64,000 nucleotides of DNA, taken from positions 53,531 through 117,530 of the forward strand of contig VFFE01008422.1 in the NCBI GenBank assembly GCA_008921705.1. The letters run 5' to 3'. Made by a program: the position numbers and the translations under genes. Each line of letters begins with the position of its first letter. Position 1 is the stretch's first letter. The notes beneath the pieces are model-generated. The model was not told where the DNA came from. It made no database searches and worked only from the letters and a program-made list of their open reading frames with translations. The DNA comes from Burhinus oedicnemus (Eukaryota > Chordata > Aves > Charadriiformes > Burhinidae). Of the stretch, positions 47,035-58,640 are shown in pieces.

Positions 47035-49079
47035 GTGTTTAGGTTGGGGTTTGGGGATGTTTGTATCTTTGGTTTGGGTTTGGATTTTCTTGTATTTTGG
47101 GGTCTCTTTTGTGCCTTGACACTTAGGAAATACCAGGCAGAGAAAACACTGTACTCCTGCAGTCCTCATCATTTGATGCTCCCACTGACTGCTGTAATAC
47201 TTTCCCATAACTGGAGATTATTGTGTTAGGTCCCACATGTATTAAAGGCTACAGCCAGTAGCCAATATAAACTGCATGTTACAGAGCATATGGATTGACC
47301 CATAAGCTCACAGGAGTTCAAAGCAGTTATCAATAAATAAAAAGTGACCATTAAGACACCTAGCCAAGAATAATTAGGGGAGAACAAAAGCAGAGCTCTT
47401 AGGTCTGTTAGATTTCCTGTATTCTTCAGAAAGTTTAAAAAGGTTTTTGTTTTGGTCCTTTCTGTTTTTTTTTTTTATTTTAACAAAACAGTTTTGCTGA
47501 GACTGCTATTGTTTTGTAGAAAAGCATTTGGTTATAACTTAAAGCAGAGGAAAAATCCCCATTTACAGGAAAAAACTCAGACTACACTAGAAGTCTTGCC
47601 ACTGGGATTTCTTCAGCTGTACATTTCCCTTTTGCTCATCAGGGCCGCTCACTTTGGTTCATACACCAAAAATGTACCCTAATACAACACTGCTGGTGGT
47701 CATTCTGTATATGCATAATGCCAGAATATCCCTTCTAAGATGTGTGTTTGTAGTGATTGATAACAGGTCTATTTTGTGGGGAAGTTTTAATTATTTTTTA
47801 AAGTCAGTTGAGATTTTTGACTGGCAACACTTGGTCTTAGGCAACAGTCATTAAAAAGGAAGATGGAAGAACAAAATGGGGCTGAAATGAGGACTGCAGT
47901 TACAGAACAAGTATTATCTCTAGACTGTTAGGATTGCGTGATTGTGTGTTGAATTTTCTGCAATTTTTTTTTCTCCTGTCAACCACATAGACTTGAAATG
48001 CTGGACATTTTCTCCTGCTGCTTCAGGTAGAGCACTGGAAATGGACTGCAACTGGAAGCACCATTCAGAGCGACCTTTTGCATACTGTTTGCTGCCTTTT
48101 GCTGTCTCCTTCCAAGAAGAAATCCTTCATTAAAGTTGCTGTTAGGTCAAATTACTTTATGCTGTTCCAAGTCTTCTAGCTTCATTAGACTGGTTCTTTC
48201 TTTCTCACTAATGTATATCACAATTGGTCCCTTTTCACAGGGACAGATTAGCCCATTAAAGCATCATTAGTGGTGCTGTATGGTTTCCTGCTCACTGGGC
48301 TGTCCCTTTGAGACAGCCTTTGTATTGCTTTTCTGTATAGAAGCAAGACCCAACAACAAAGTGGTAAAGTGAATACAGACATATGCCCTGGACAGAAATT
48401 GCAGTGAGCTCCAGTAGGTGCCACCTTGGGGAAAGTTACCTAGAAACTGAACAGTCTACATACGGCAGTGTCCTTTTCAGTTTGTCATAAGGCGTCTGAC
48501 AATGAGTAGGTTAATAAGCTGGGGGAAGAGAAACCCAAATGAGCTCCCAAATCGTCCCTTAGCATGGGGATGCCATCAGCCAAGTCTGTTGATCCCTTCT
48601 CAGACATGCTGTTTGTTTTTCTTCTATTTGTCTGAAACCACATACAATGCAAAAATTGTTAGCCTGCATAATGAGGGAACCTACATTCACCAGGCAGTGA
48701 GCATGAAAAAGGGAGAAGGAGAGATTGCATGTTCTCTTCTTGACAGCTTTCCCATCCATAGAGGTTATATCTGCACAGTACATGTCCAAGTGGTTCCAAA
48801 TCAGACAGTTAACAAATAGCAGTAACATAATGAACAGTTTTCTTCTCTGTTCTTTTTCTTAATAACTGTAATGCCACAATTCAGGTTGTGGGAGTGAATC
48901 AGCACTCTCAAGGCAATACTGTAAATAGCTGTCAACAGGGTGCAACTGGTAGTGAAATAATTCTCGTGCTCAACTGCAATATTGCTTTTGTTAATTTTCC
49001 ACATGTAAAGTTATTATGTGGTTTAAGATTTTTATAATGCATGGCAAGATTGGTTTCAGCCTGCCCTATATGCCAGTAT
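47035..49079. other. Non-coding spacer
   Basis: AT-rich DNA with a G/T-rich patch at 47037-47105. No gene recognised. Confidence 0.5.
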
Positions 49080-49798
49080 CAATACAGGCTGGGGGATGAA
49101 GGGATTGAGAGCAGCCCTGCAAAGAAAGACTTGGGGGGAGTGGTGGATGAAAAGCTGGACGTGAGCCAGCAATGTGCGCTCACAGCCCAGAAAGCCAACT
49201 GTATCCTGGGCTGCATAAAAAGCAGCGTGTCTAGCAGGTCGAGGGAAGTGATTCTGCTCTCGTGAGACCCCACCTGCAGTACTGCGTCCAGCTCTGGAGT
49301 CCTCAGTACAAGAAAGACATGGAACTGTTCAAGCCAGTCCAGAGGAGGGCCACAAAAATGATCAGAGGGCTGGAGCACCTCTCCTATGAGGACAGGCTGA
49401 GAGAGTTGGGGTTGTTCAGCCTGGAGAAGAGAAGGCTCCAGGGAGACCTTATAGCAGCCTTGCAGTACTTAAAGGGGGCTTATAAGAAAGATGGGGACAA
49501 ACATTTTAGCAGGGCCTGTCACGATAGGACAAGGGGTAATGGCTTTAAACTGAAAGAGAGGAGATTTAGATTAGGTATAAGGAAGAAATTCTTCACTATG
49601 GGGGTGGCAAAACACTGGCCCAGGTTGCCCAGAGAGGTGGTAGATGCCCCATCCCTGGAAACATTCCAGGCCAGGTTGGACGGGGCTCTGAGCAACCTGA
49701 TCTAGTTGAAGATGTCCCTGCTCATTGCAGGGGGGTTGGACTAGATGATCTTTAAAGGTCCCTTCCAACCCAAACTATTCTATGATTTTGTGATTCTG
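49080..49798 (+). mobile_element. CR1 LINE 3' fragment
   Basis: Plus-strand CR1: RT thumb in frame at 49041-49265 ([19 protein letters not shown]), then a frame change to 49262-49705 ([26 protein letters not shown]..., ending LDGALSNLI), 3'UTR (actagatgatctttaaagg) and tail ctattctatgattttgtgattctg. Same broad subfamily as the 2 kb and 30 kb copies. Confidence 0.9.
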
Positions 49799-49839
49799 TA
49801 TAACTGTGAAGATGATCTTAATCTCTTATATCAGCATGA

Positions 49840-49955
49840 ATCCTGGAGCCGGCTGGAACTGGCTCTGTCTGACACGGGGCAGCTTCTGGTGTCTTCTCAC
49901 AGAAGCCACCCCTTCAACCCCCCCACTACCAAAACCTTGCCATGTGAACCCAATA
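49840..49955 (-). mobile_element. Fragment of LTR-like family E
   Basis: The minus strand reads catggcaaggttttggtag, ggcttctgtgagaag and gagccagttccagccggctcc in the same order as 40305-40412. About 115 bp; adjoins the CR1 tail. Confidence 0.65.
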
Positions 49956-50149
49956 AAATTGCTTTTTAATAGAAAGTTGTTAGATCACTTATGAAATTGT
50001 TCCTTTTTATTGTCTTTGTCTTTTAGTTTATGATGAGTGAAAGTTTAAACTTAAATTGCTAAAACTTAAAGTGATAAAACTTCACGGTTGTTATACAGGC
50101 TTCATCTCTAAATCATGTGCATTCCCAGCCAACAGCCTGAGTTTTGATT

Positions 50150-50830
50150 TTGTGTGTATATCAATACATATACATATAAGCACGAACATACAAACACACA
50201 ACACTTAAGGGATCGCACACACACCTCCACCCGAGTTTTTAACTATTAGGACAAAAAGTCCCTTTGCAACGGGTGACTCCAATGAGTCGACGGGTCCCCC
50301 TTTTACATGTGCACAGACAAATATTTAGATCCCGTAAAATATAAGAACATCCACAGTTGTAAGTGCATATAGAGATATGGATGAAAGAGAGGCTAGCCAA
50401 TAGTTAAAATTTCCCTCTTCAAGTTTAGAGCAAATACTCACAATGCATCGTCATTCCTCAGCAGGCGATAACTGGGACTCGATGGGGAGTTGACTCGCCA
50501 TGGCCTTTCAGTCCTCAAGGTGTTTACCTGAGTAGCGTCTCAACTCAGGGGAGGTGCTGGCCACAGCCCGCTGCTATCCAGGAGAGCTCAAAGGGTCTCG
50601 CTAGAATTGCTATTTATAGGGTCTGAGATAATTGACTTTTGTCAGGTATTTTTCCACTCCGGCCCAACTCGGACGATGGAATATTCTGGTACTTTCCACC
50701 AGATCTGCAATTTCTGGTATCATCTCCCTTTGGGCCATAATCCAGGTACAGATGTAATAGGCTGTCAGAGAGTGATAGTCCCAAGTGATAGGGGAAGCAA
50801 GAGCCAGGCGCGTTAAGGGAGTGCCTTAAC
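50150..50830 (-). mobile_element. LTR-like element, family F, second copy
   Basis: Shares blocks with 39557-40260: gggtgactccaatgagtcgac versus a ccattgagtcaca block, caggagagctcaaaggg, and a minus-strand TATAAATA. Ends are not defined; related-looking GC-richer sequence continues to about 51135 and may belong to the same insertion. No coding capacity seen. Confidence 0.45.
50611..50618 (-). promoter_or_regulatory. TATA box of LTR-like element F, second copy
   Basis: Minus-strand TATAAATA within ccctataaatagcaattc, equivalent to 40054-40047. Confidence 0.45.
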
Positions 50831-53173
50831 GCTCTGGTCCTTTAGCCTTCGCAATTCATGCCTGGCATCTCCTAGGTTGGTACGCAGCCCAGGGATGGGG
50901 AATCGCACCAAGTACCGAGTGACCAAAAGAGGGGGGGGTTGCACCACCACAAATGGTCATAGTCTTTGACTGACAGCTGCCCACGCTGTGCCAATTCCTT
51001 GCATCAACATCATACAATGGCTGAACCGCTCCCTTAGCATGCATGGCCGGGGTGGAAAGTGGCACATGCTCAGGCATAATGGAATACCACCGTGTGTCTG
51101 TGCAAATGAGGGTCCCTGCTCCCTAGCAAGGGACAGTCAGACATTTTCATAGCAAATTCAGTTAACCATTTTTGCACTGGCAGACCTAGGAGTATTTGAT
51201 TCTTGAATTTCAGTAGTATTTTTTCAAGTCCATATATTTTATATTTATTATTTCTCATGCTGGATTAGTATTAATCTTCATTCAGTTCAGAAAAATTAGA
51301 TTAATCAGATATACCATTCTTATAAATCAGATTTGGTACCATGTATTAGTTATTACAAAATACAAAGCAAAAATTGCCTTTCAGTAATACATTCATCTGA
51401 AAGATATTTCAATTTATAAAATTTTATTATATTAGTTTTGGGAGAAGTAAAATTTGGATTTGAACTATCTATCAGTTACTTTCAACTTTTTTTTTTGTGA
51501 CTAGCAAATAGCACACTCTTAAATGTACTAAAAAAAAACCCAATTCACAGACTATGAAGACATTTTTCTTTTTTTTTCATTACCCCATGGCTGCCTGTAA
51601 CATAGATTCCCTTTTCATCTTTTTTGCCAACAGCTGACACTAAACCAGATACATGGAGAGATCAAACACACAAAGATCCTCTGTGTGTTAGCACTAATAA
51701 TTTGCTCCCATAATCCACTAAGCAAACAGTCCTCAGTCTCTGGTGTGTCTCATCATTTCCACAAGCTTCATAAAACACAATGTCACTAAAGGATAAGATT
51801 TGAAGCACTTTGCAGTTGCAAGACAGATAACATCCTATTAGAGAATAAAGCAGGAGGTGCAAGAACAAGCTACCAGTGGCAGAGGGAATGAACAGCCAAG
51901 ACACAGGTGCATTGCTTAGGGCAGCTGGGCTGCTTTCATGTACCTTTCACCACTTACCTGAAGGATATTGGTTACAGCCTGTCACAAGGCCCTAACACAT
52001 CCCTCAGGGCAGGAAGGGTCCCACAAATGGTGCTGAGGTGTAGCGACCTTGTGAGTAAACAGTCCTGCCCGGCACAATGATTCACCTGTCCCAAAGTAAA
52101 GAAATAGTCTCTGTTTGCCAGGTCACTTAGAAACTGCAACATTGCTGTGCAGTGTTAGGTGGGAGGGAATACACTTACTTTATTCTCCCAGGGATTAGTC
52201 AGGTATATTTTGACATTGTTACAAAAGGGAAAGAAAAGACTAAGCAGTTAAATGTGATATCATGCCTACCTGAACAACAGCTATGGTCTGACACAAGGGA
52301 AGTAGCAGGGAAGGAGAAGATGGAGAGCACAGGGCCATTGCTGTCAAGGGCAGTGTAGTCTTGAACAAGCCGAAGCCAGTTGTGAACCCACTCCCTTGGT
52401 ACTCCTTGCAGTTGCCAGGTCAGGGTTTTGCTTCGAGGGTATCTTCAGCTGTTTAATCTGAGGACAGTCCTGGTTACCCTTGCCTATAGCGAAGAGAGCT
52501 CTTGGGACTGCCAAAGACCCTGCACCCTCTCTCTTCCTTAGAGTGAAATGGTCCACATTTATCTCTGACCTGAGCTGTCTTCCTAGTTTTCTGTTATGTG
52601 TCCTGACACAGCCCATAGAAATGTAGGGAATTCCCCTCCCTGCCTGCTCAGCCTTTCTTTATTTTGAGACCCATTGTATTCCTTATTTTGGATTCCTGCT
52701 ACCTTTATGGGCTTTCTTGCAAGCCAAAAAAGATTTAAATTCCACACATATTTTGTATGATGTGCAATTAAGAAAAGGGGAAAAATTAATGGATATTCAC
52801 CTTATCACCTATAGTCTTGTTCAGATGAAGGGTAAACATGATACCTGTAAATGATAAAAGAAAGCAACCAGAGGATGGTAGGGTTCAGCCTTTGCAGTAT
52901 CTCTCTCACACCATTAGTTTTACGAAAGCTAAGTTTTATTTCAAGAAGTCAGATGGTGTTCTGAGAGGTAGATTTCAGGAAAAATATTCTAAAACCAGTG
53001 CCCACTAAATAGCATGACTGCTGCCTGAGCTATACGACAGGAACAGCACAATCTGGAATCTGCTTTGAATCCATCTGACTTCATATCACCAAACTTATAG
53101 CTCTCCACTCAATCCATTTTGACAATTCATTTCTTTTACAGTAGCCATAAAATCAGAAGTGCACAGAAATAAC
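50831..53173. other. Non-coding spacer, possible LTR continuation at its left
   Basis: 50831-51135 is GC-richer and may extend the preceding LTR-like element. The rest is AT-rich with poly-T and poly-A runs (51490, 51560) and no recognised gene. Confidence 0.45.
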
Positions 53174-53217
53174 TCATAGAATCACAGAATCATAAAATTG
53201 TTTGGGTTGGAAGGGAC

Positions 53218-53946
53218 TGTCCTCGTTTGAGGTAAAACAGGACCAATTTTGTTCAGTAACTTCACTTTTTAGCTAGGCCTCTTCTAACTGCTGAAATCAA
53301 CAGCACGTTGTGCAGAAAACTGTTCACTCTCAGAGTGATAAGACCCATGTTTATAGTTGATGCCAAGGAATGGGATGCAGAGAGGCTCTTGCTTATACTT
53401 ATTGCTAGAACAACCAAGGCCAGCCAACTTTGTTATTTGCCGCATTGGAGGGTGGGAAGCGGAAAAGTGTAGAGGGGTCACACCTGTGGGGAGGAGCGGA
53501 CAGGACAGGTGACCCAAAACTGGCCAACGTGGCATTCCATCCCATCTGCCTCCTGCTCAGTCTAAAAGCTGAGGGATCAAAGGGTCAGCCTTCTTTCTTC
53601 AACGACCGGCATCCGAGGAGGACTCTGTCTCTGTGTCTGCCTTCGATCCCTATTCCTGACTCCAGATCCGGAATCCAGTTCCTGTCCATCACTGAGTCTA
53701 GTCTGGGACTTACCCAGTGCCTGCTGGTGACGTGATTGTCATCCTGGGAGCTCGATACGGTTTTGTATATATGTCATTATTTTCTTATTATTATTTTATT
53801 ATTAATATTTCATTAAAGTAGCTTAGTTCCTTCTAAACTCTTAAGTCTCTTTTTCTCTCTCTTTCTTGCCTCCCTTCAGGAGTGGAGCAAGAGAGAGAGC
53901 ATCTGTCATTCCACCGGATTGGGCCAATCTGGCCCAAACCACGACA
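53218..53946 (+). mobile_element. Solo LTR, family A (729 bp)
   Basis: TGTCCTCGTTTGAGG to AAACCACGACA with perfect 5-bp flanks GGGAC (53213-53217 and 53947-53951). It is inserted in the 3'UTR of the long CR1 and oriented opposite to it. The equivalent of the TATA box reads tctaaaag near 53560. Confidence 0.92.
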
Positions 53947-54039
53947 GGGACTTTAAAGATCATCTAGTTCCAGTGCACCTGCCATGGGCAGGGACACCTT
54001 CCACTAGACCAGGTTGCTCAAAGCCCCATCCAAACTGGC

Positions 54040-54682
54040 TGTCCTGGTTTGAGCGACACAGGACTAATTTCTTTTCTAACGCTTGGGAAAACTGTACTTT
54101 TGGAGGACTCTGGTGTCTGAATTGGTGAAAATATTTACTTTATAGACAGCTATGGTGTGTGGGTGTCAAGGTCTCAGTGTTTTCGAGCTAGCAGGGATGA
54201 GGAGGAGCAAGACCCAGGCACTTGACCCAAGCTGGCCAACAGGATCATTTCATACCATGAACGGCACATTCAATATAAATGAGAAAGTTTGCTGAGGAGT
54301 TCGGGCTCTCCCTTGATGGCAACGATCCAGAGAACTCCTTGCCCCGGTGCTGGACCCCTGAGGCCTTCCCTTCCTCCCGAAGCCATAGCGCTCGCAGTGT
54401 CCGACATTCGCTGTCCACTGCTGGGAGTGCACAGCTTCCTACTGATATAGTTGGCTGAGTATAATCCTTGTATATTTTATATTGGTATCGGGATCAATAT
54501 TGGTTCTTTAGTGTTATTAATGTTAATTATCTAGTTTTATTCTATTAAATCTGTTTATATTTCAACCCCTGGGTTTCCTTGTTTTCTTCCCGATTCCCCT
54601 TCCTGGGTGGGGAGGGGTCATTGAGTGATAGAATAATTGTCTAAATGACAATAAATTGTTGTGGGTTTCTCAAACAATAACA
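54040..54682 (+). mobile_element. Solo LTR, family B (643 bp)
   Basis: TGTCCTGGTTTGAGCG to CTCAAACAATAACA with perfect 5-bp flanks CTGGC (54035-54039 and 54683-54687). Uninterrupted reference for the split copy at 20331. It shares only the first about 14 bp with family A. Confidence 0.92.
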
Positions 54683-54928
54683 CTGGCCTTGAACACTTCC
54701 AGGGATGGGGCCTCCACAGCTTCTCTGGGCAGCCTGTGCCAGTGCCTCACCACTCTCATAGTAAAGAATTTCTTATACCTAATCTAAATCTACCCTCTTT
54801 CACTTTAAAGACATTACCCCTTGCCCTATTCCTACATGCCCTTGTAAAAAGCCCCTCTCCAGCTTTCCTGTACGCCCCTGTTAGGAACTGGAAGGCTGCT
54901 ATAAGGTCTCCACGGAGCCTTCTCTTCC

Positions 54929-55892
54929 CCACGGCTCAGTACTGGGGCCAGTTCTGTTAAATATCTTTATCAATGATCTGGATGAGGTGTTCGAGTGCAC
55001 CCTCAGTAAGTTTGCAGACGACACCAAGTTGGGCAGGATTGTTGATCTACTTTGAGGGTAGGAAGGCTCTGGAGAGGGTGGATCGATGGGCCAAGGCCAA
55101 TATTATGAGGTTAGACAAGGGCAAGTGCCAGGTCCTGCACTTGGGTCACAACAACCCCATGCAGTGCTACAGGCTTGGGGAAGAGCGGGCTCAAAAGCTG
55201 TCTGCTGGAAAAGGACTGGGGGTATTGGTCAACAGCCAGCTGAATGTGAGCCAGCAGTGTGCCCAGGTGGCCAAGAAGGCCAACAGCATCCTGGCTTGTA
55301 TCAGAAATATTATGGCCAGCAGGACTAGGGCAGTGATTGTCCCCTTGTACTTGGCACTGCTGAGACCCCACCTCGAATATTGTGTTCACTTTTGGGCCCC
55401 TCACTACAAGAAAGACATTGAGGTGCTGGAGTGTGTCCAGAGAAGGGCAACGAAGCTGGTGAGGGGACTAGAGCACAACTCTTATGAGGAGTGGCGGAGG
55501 GAACTGGGGTTGTTTAGCCTGGAGAAAAGGAAGATGAGGGGAGACCTTAACGCTCTCTACAACTACCTGAAAGGAGGTATAAAGAGGTGGGGGCTGGTCT
55601 CTTCTCCCAAGTAACAAGTGATAAGACGAGAGGAAATGGCATCAAGTTGCGCCAGGGGAGGTTTAGTTTGGATCTTAGGAAAAATGTCTTCAATGAAAGG
55701 GTTGTCAAACATTGGAACAGGCTGCCCCAGGAAGTGATTGAGTTACCATCCCTGGAGGTATTTAAAAGATGTGTAGATGTAATGCTGAGGGAGATGGCTT
55801 ACTGGTAACTTGGCAGTGTTCGGTTCATGGTTGGACTCGATGATCATAAAGGTCTTTTCCAACCAAAACGATTCGATGATTCTGTGATTCTG
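54929..55892 (+). mobile_element. CR1 LINE inserted in the long minus CR1
   Basis: Plus-strand CR1 starting within the RT (cagtactggggccagttctg) and ending with tail cgattcgatgattctgtgattctg. The sequence outside it on both sides belongs to the minus-strand CR1. No clear target duplication; boundaries within about 5 bp. Confidence 0.85.
54973..55808 (+). pseudogene. CR1 reverse transcriptase C-terminal remnant
   Basis: One frame of 213 codons (54973-55614) carries the RT thumb ([59 protein letters not shown]). It then changes frame to 55587-55808, which holds the C-terminal end. The FADD region reads KFADDTKLG in a separate frame near 55008. 5'-truncated and frameshifted. Confidence 0.88.
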
Positions 55893-55982
55893 GGCTGAAC
55901 AACCCCAACTCTCTCAGCCTGTCCTCACAGTAGAGGTGCTCTAATCCTCTGATCTTTTTCATGGCCCTCCTTTGGACTTGCT

Positions 55983-56993
55983 CTAACAGGTCCATGTCCT
56001 TCTTATGTTGGGGGCCCCAGAGCTGGACAAGACTGAGGCAAAAAAGTTGTTGAGTACCTCAGCCTTCTCCATGCCCCGGGTGACCAGGTCTCCCGTTTCC
56101 TTCCTGAGTGGGCCCACATTCTCCCTAGTCTTCCTTTTGTCCCTGATATACCTATAGAAGGCTTTCTTGTTGCCCTTGATGTCCCTGGCCAGATTTAACT
56201 CTCTCTGGGCTTTAGCTTTCCTAACCTGATCCCTGGCAGCTCGGACAGTTTCTCTGTATTCCTCCCAGGCTACCTGTCCTTGCTTCCACCCTCTGTAGGC
56301 TTCCTTCTTCTGTTTGAGATTCTCCAGGATCTCCTTGTTCATCCACGCTGGCCTCCTGGTATTTTTGCCCAACTTCCTCTTTGTTGGGATGCATCGCTCC
56401 TGAACTTGGAGGAGGTGATCCTTGAATATTAACCAGCTTTCCTGGGCCCTTCTTCCCTCCAGGGCTTTATCCCATGGTACTCTGCCAAGCAGATCCCTGA
56501 AGAGGCCAAAGTCTGCTCTCCTGAAGTCCAGGGTAGTGAGCTTGCTGTGCGCCCTCCTCGACGCCCTAAGGATCTTGAACTCCACCATCTCATGGTCACT
56601 GCAGCCAAGGCTGCCCTTGAGCATGACATTCCCCACCAGCCCCTCCTTGTTGGTGAGAACAAGGTCCAGCATGGCACCTCTCCTCATTAGCTCCTCTATC
56701 ACTTGGAGAAGGAAGTTATCATCAAAACGTTCCAGGAACCTCCTGGATTGCTTATGGCCTGCTGTGTTGTCCTTCCAGCAGATATTGGGGTGGTTGAAGT
56801 CCCCCATGAGGACCAGGGCTTGTGAACGTGGGACTGCTCCTATCTGGCTATAGAGGGCCTCATCCACTCGGTCTTCCTGGTCAGGTGGCCTGTAGCAGGG
56901 CCCCACTGCAACATCACCTGTCCCCACCCTCCCTTTGATCCTGACCCATAAGCTCTCAGTCACCTCCTCATCCATCCCCAGGCAGAGCTCCAT
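55983..56993 (-). pseudogene. CR1 endonuclease and linker, RT deleted
   Basis: 336-codon open frame: the best preserved CR1 endonuclease piece in the window. It reads [20 protein letters not shown] at the start, then [18 protein letters not shown] (GDFN active-site-type motif intact) and [13 protein letters not shown] (SDH motif of APE-type nucleases intact). A linker with basic [21 protein letters not shown] follows. After [10 protein letters not shown] it runs through a deletion joint into residues from the RT thumb in a different frame ([14 protein letters not shown]) and stops. The upstream part of the endonuclease (before MELC) is interrupted by a stop near 57010. Without RT it cannot support retrotransposition. 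Confidence 0.85.
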
Positions 56994-57359
56994 GCACTCC
57001 AGCTGGTCCTAGACATAGAGGGCGACACCCCCTCCTCATCTCCCCTGCCTGTCCTTCCTGAAGAGTCTGTATCCTTCCATTCCAACACTCCAGTCACAGG
57101 AGCCATCCCACCACGTCTCCATGATGCCAATCATAGCCCTGTAGGCACGTGCACATCTCTAACTCTTCTTGTTTCTTCCCCATGCTACGTGCATGTAGAG
57201 GCATTTAAGTTGGGCCCCCATTGAAGGCAACTTACTGGCTGGAATTCCTTTGTGCTGCACTCCAGGTGCTCTCCTGCTGACCTGTGATCCTTGTCCAGGC
57301 TCTGGGCATCTATTACTGGCACTGGCATCAAACTAATAGGAGTGGGATGGATTGAGGTT

Positions 57360-58190
57360 CCCCTCCCCTGGCAACTCTAGTTTAAAGCCCTCTTCAGGAG
57401 CTTGCCAAGCCTCTGACCAAAGATGCTCTTCCCCATCTCTGACAAGTGGACCCCATCAGCCCCCAGTAGACCAGGTTTCTCAAAGCCAGTCCCATGGCCT
57501 AAGTAGCTGAACCCCTGGCTCTGGCACCAGTCCTGTGGCCATTTGTTGACTCACCAGATTCAACTGGCCTTTTCAAACCCCTTCCCTTTCACCATGAGGA
57601 TTGATGAAAAAACTACCTGTGCCCCAGAGTCCTTGACCACTGCTCCCAGGGCTCTGTAGTCCTTCTTGATACTCCTCAGGCTGCTCCTGGCAGTATCACT
57701 GGTGCCCACATGAATGAGTAGCAGCAGATAATAGTCAGAGGACTGCACAAGGCTTGGTAGTCTCCCAGTGACATCCCTGATACAAGTCCCCGGTAAGCAG
57801 CACACCTCTCTAGACAGTGCATCGGGTTGGCAAATGGGTGCCTCCGTACCTCTCAGAAGAGAGTCACCTACTACTATCGCCTGTTGCCTTTTCGTAGTTG
57901 CGCTGGTTGTTATACAGGGAGCAGATCAGGCTGCCTTATTCAGCTCCAGCGCCTCTCCTGATGTGACTGGTCTTTCCTCTTCACTCTGCAGAGCAGTGAA
58001 GCAGTTCTGCAAGGGCACCTCAGGCCTCAGGGGAAGACTCTTCCTGCTGCTGGTCTTTGCCATCACAAGCTTCCATTCTTCTGTGTTACTGGCCCCACTT
58101 CCTTCTGTGTGTGCCGGTGTGGGAGTTTTTGACTGTTTGGATGTTGATCCACTGCAGACTGCACTTGGAACCAGCTATCTATCTCCTTCT
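57360..58190 (-). pseudogene. CR1 ORF1 with SGNH/esterase-like motifs
   Basis: On the minus strand a frame runs from about 58190 through VVGDSLLRGTE (GDS block, near 57873), CCLPGTCIRDV, LLLIHVGTSDTARSS (the HxGTxD block) and GAQVVFSSIL to a stop after GFEKAS at about 57560. A shifted frame then holds LLGADGVHLSEMGKS (near 57450), the D-x2-H block. These are the blocks of the esterase domain described in ORF1 of CR1-like elements. The frameshift near 57555 separates the D-x2-H block, so the product is broken. The 5' end of ORF1 and the 5'UTR are not defined. Confidence 0.75.
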
Positions 58191-58384
58191 TAGCCTCCCT
58201 GTTGTTACGTTCAAACTAAATGTATATATTATATATGTTCATAATTTCTAATTTGAAAGAAGATTCTTTAGAGTGTTGTTTGGTGCTGGTTCTGCATTTA
58301 CCTCACAGGGCAGGGGTAAATTCAAGTTCCCTTTTCTTTCTTCAGCTTGCAAATACATGACAGAATGGCCACAATCTGGCTCTA

Positions 58385-58640
58385 GTTGTGGGAAGGAATT
58401 CTTTACATGGGAGTTTAATTAGGAAAAGTGAGATGAAATTAAGAGAAGGAAATTTTAGGATGAATGTCAGGAAAACTTCCTTAACAGCAAGACATTTTAA
58501 ACTGTGAAATAGTCTCCTAAAGGAAATGGTGGAAACTCCAGTACTTAGAACATTTAAAGGTGACTGGACAAAGCAGTGAAAACTATAATGTAGGCAAAAA
58601 GCAAGCCATGTGGCCAGAAAGGCATTAGGCATGAGCTAAT
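58385..58640 (+). mobile_element. Old, degenerate CR1-like LINE relic
   Basis: Plus-strand pattern of a CR1/L3-type 3' ORF2 end at lower similarity: gatgaatgtcaggaaaactt, aatagtctcctaaaggaaat, ggtggaaactccagtactta. These correspond to the RKNF, WN-LP-E and SLxxFK segments seen in young copies. Stops interrupt every frame. An ancient copy is inferred. Confidence 0.6.

Larger units (their letters stand above)
53174..58190 (-). mobile_element. Long CR1 LINE with ORF1, carrying three nested insertions
   Basis: One minus-strand CR1 in four ordered pieces: 53174-53217 (tail), 53947-54039 (3'UTR), 54683-54928 (end of RT) and 55892-58190 (rest of RT, endonuclease, ORF1). Removing the insertions restores continuous CR1 order at every joint, for example ccttctctt-ccc followed by ggctgaacaaccccaac. 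An internal deletion of about 1.2 kb relative to the 2 kb copy removed most of the RT (joint at about 56029, agctgg to acaagactgaggcaaa). It is the only copy here reaching ORF1. Confidence 0.85.
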
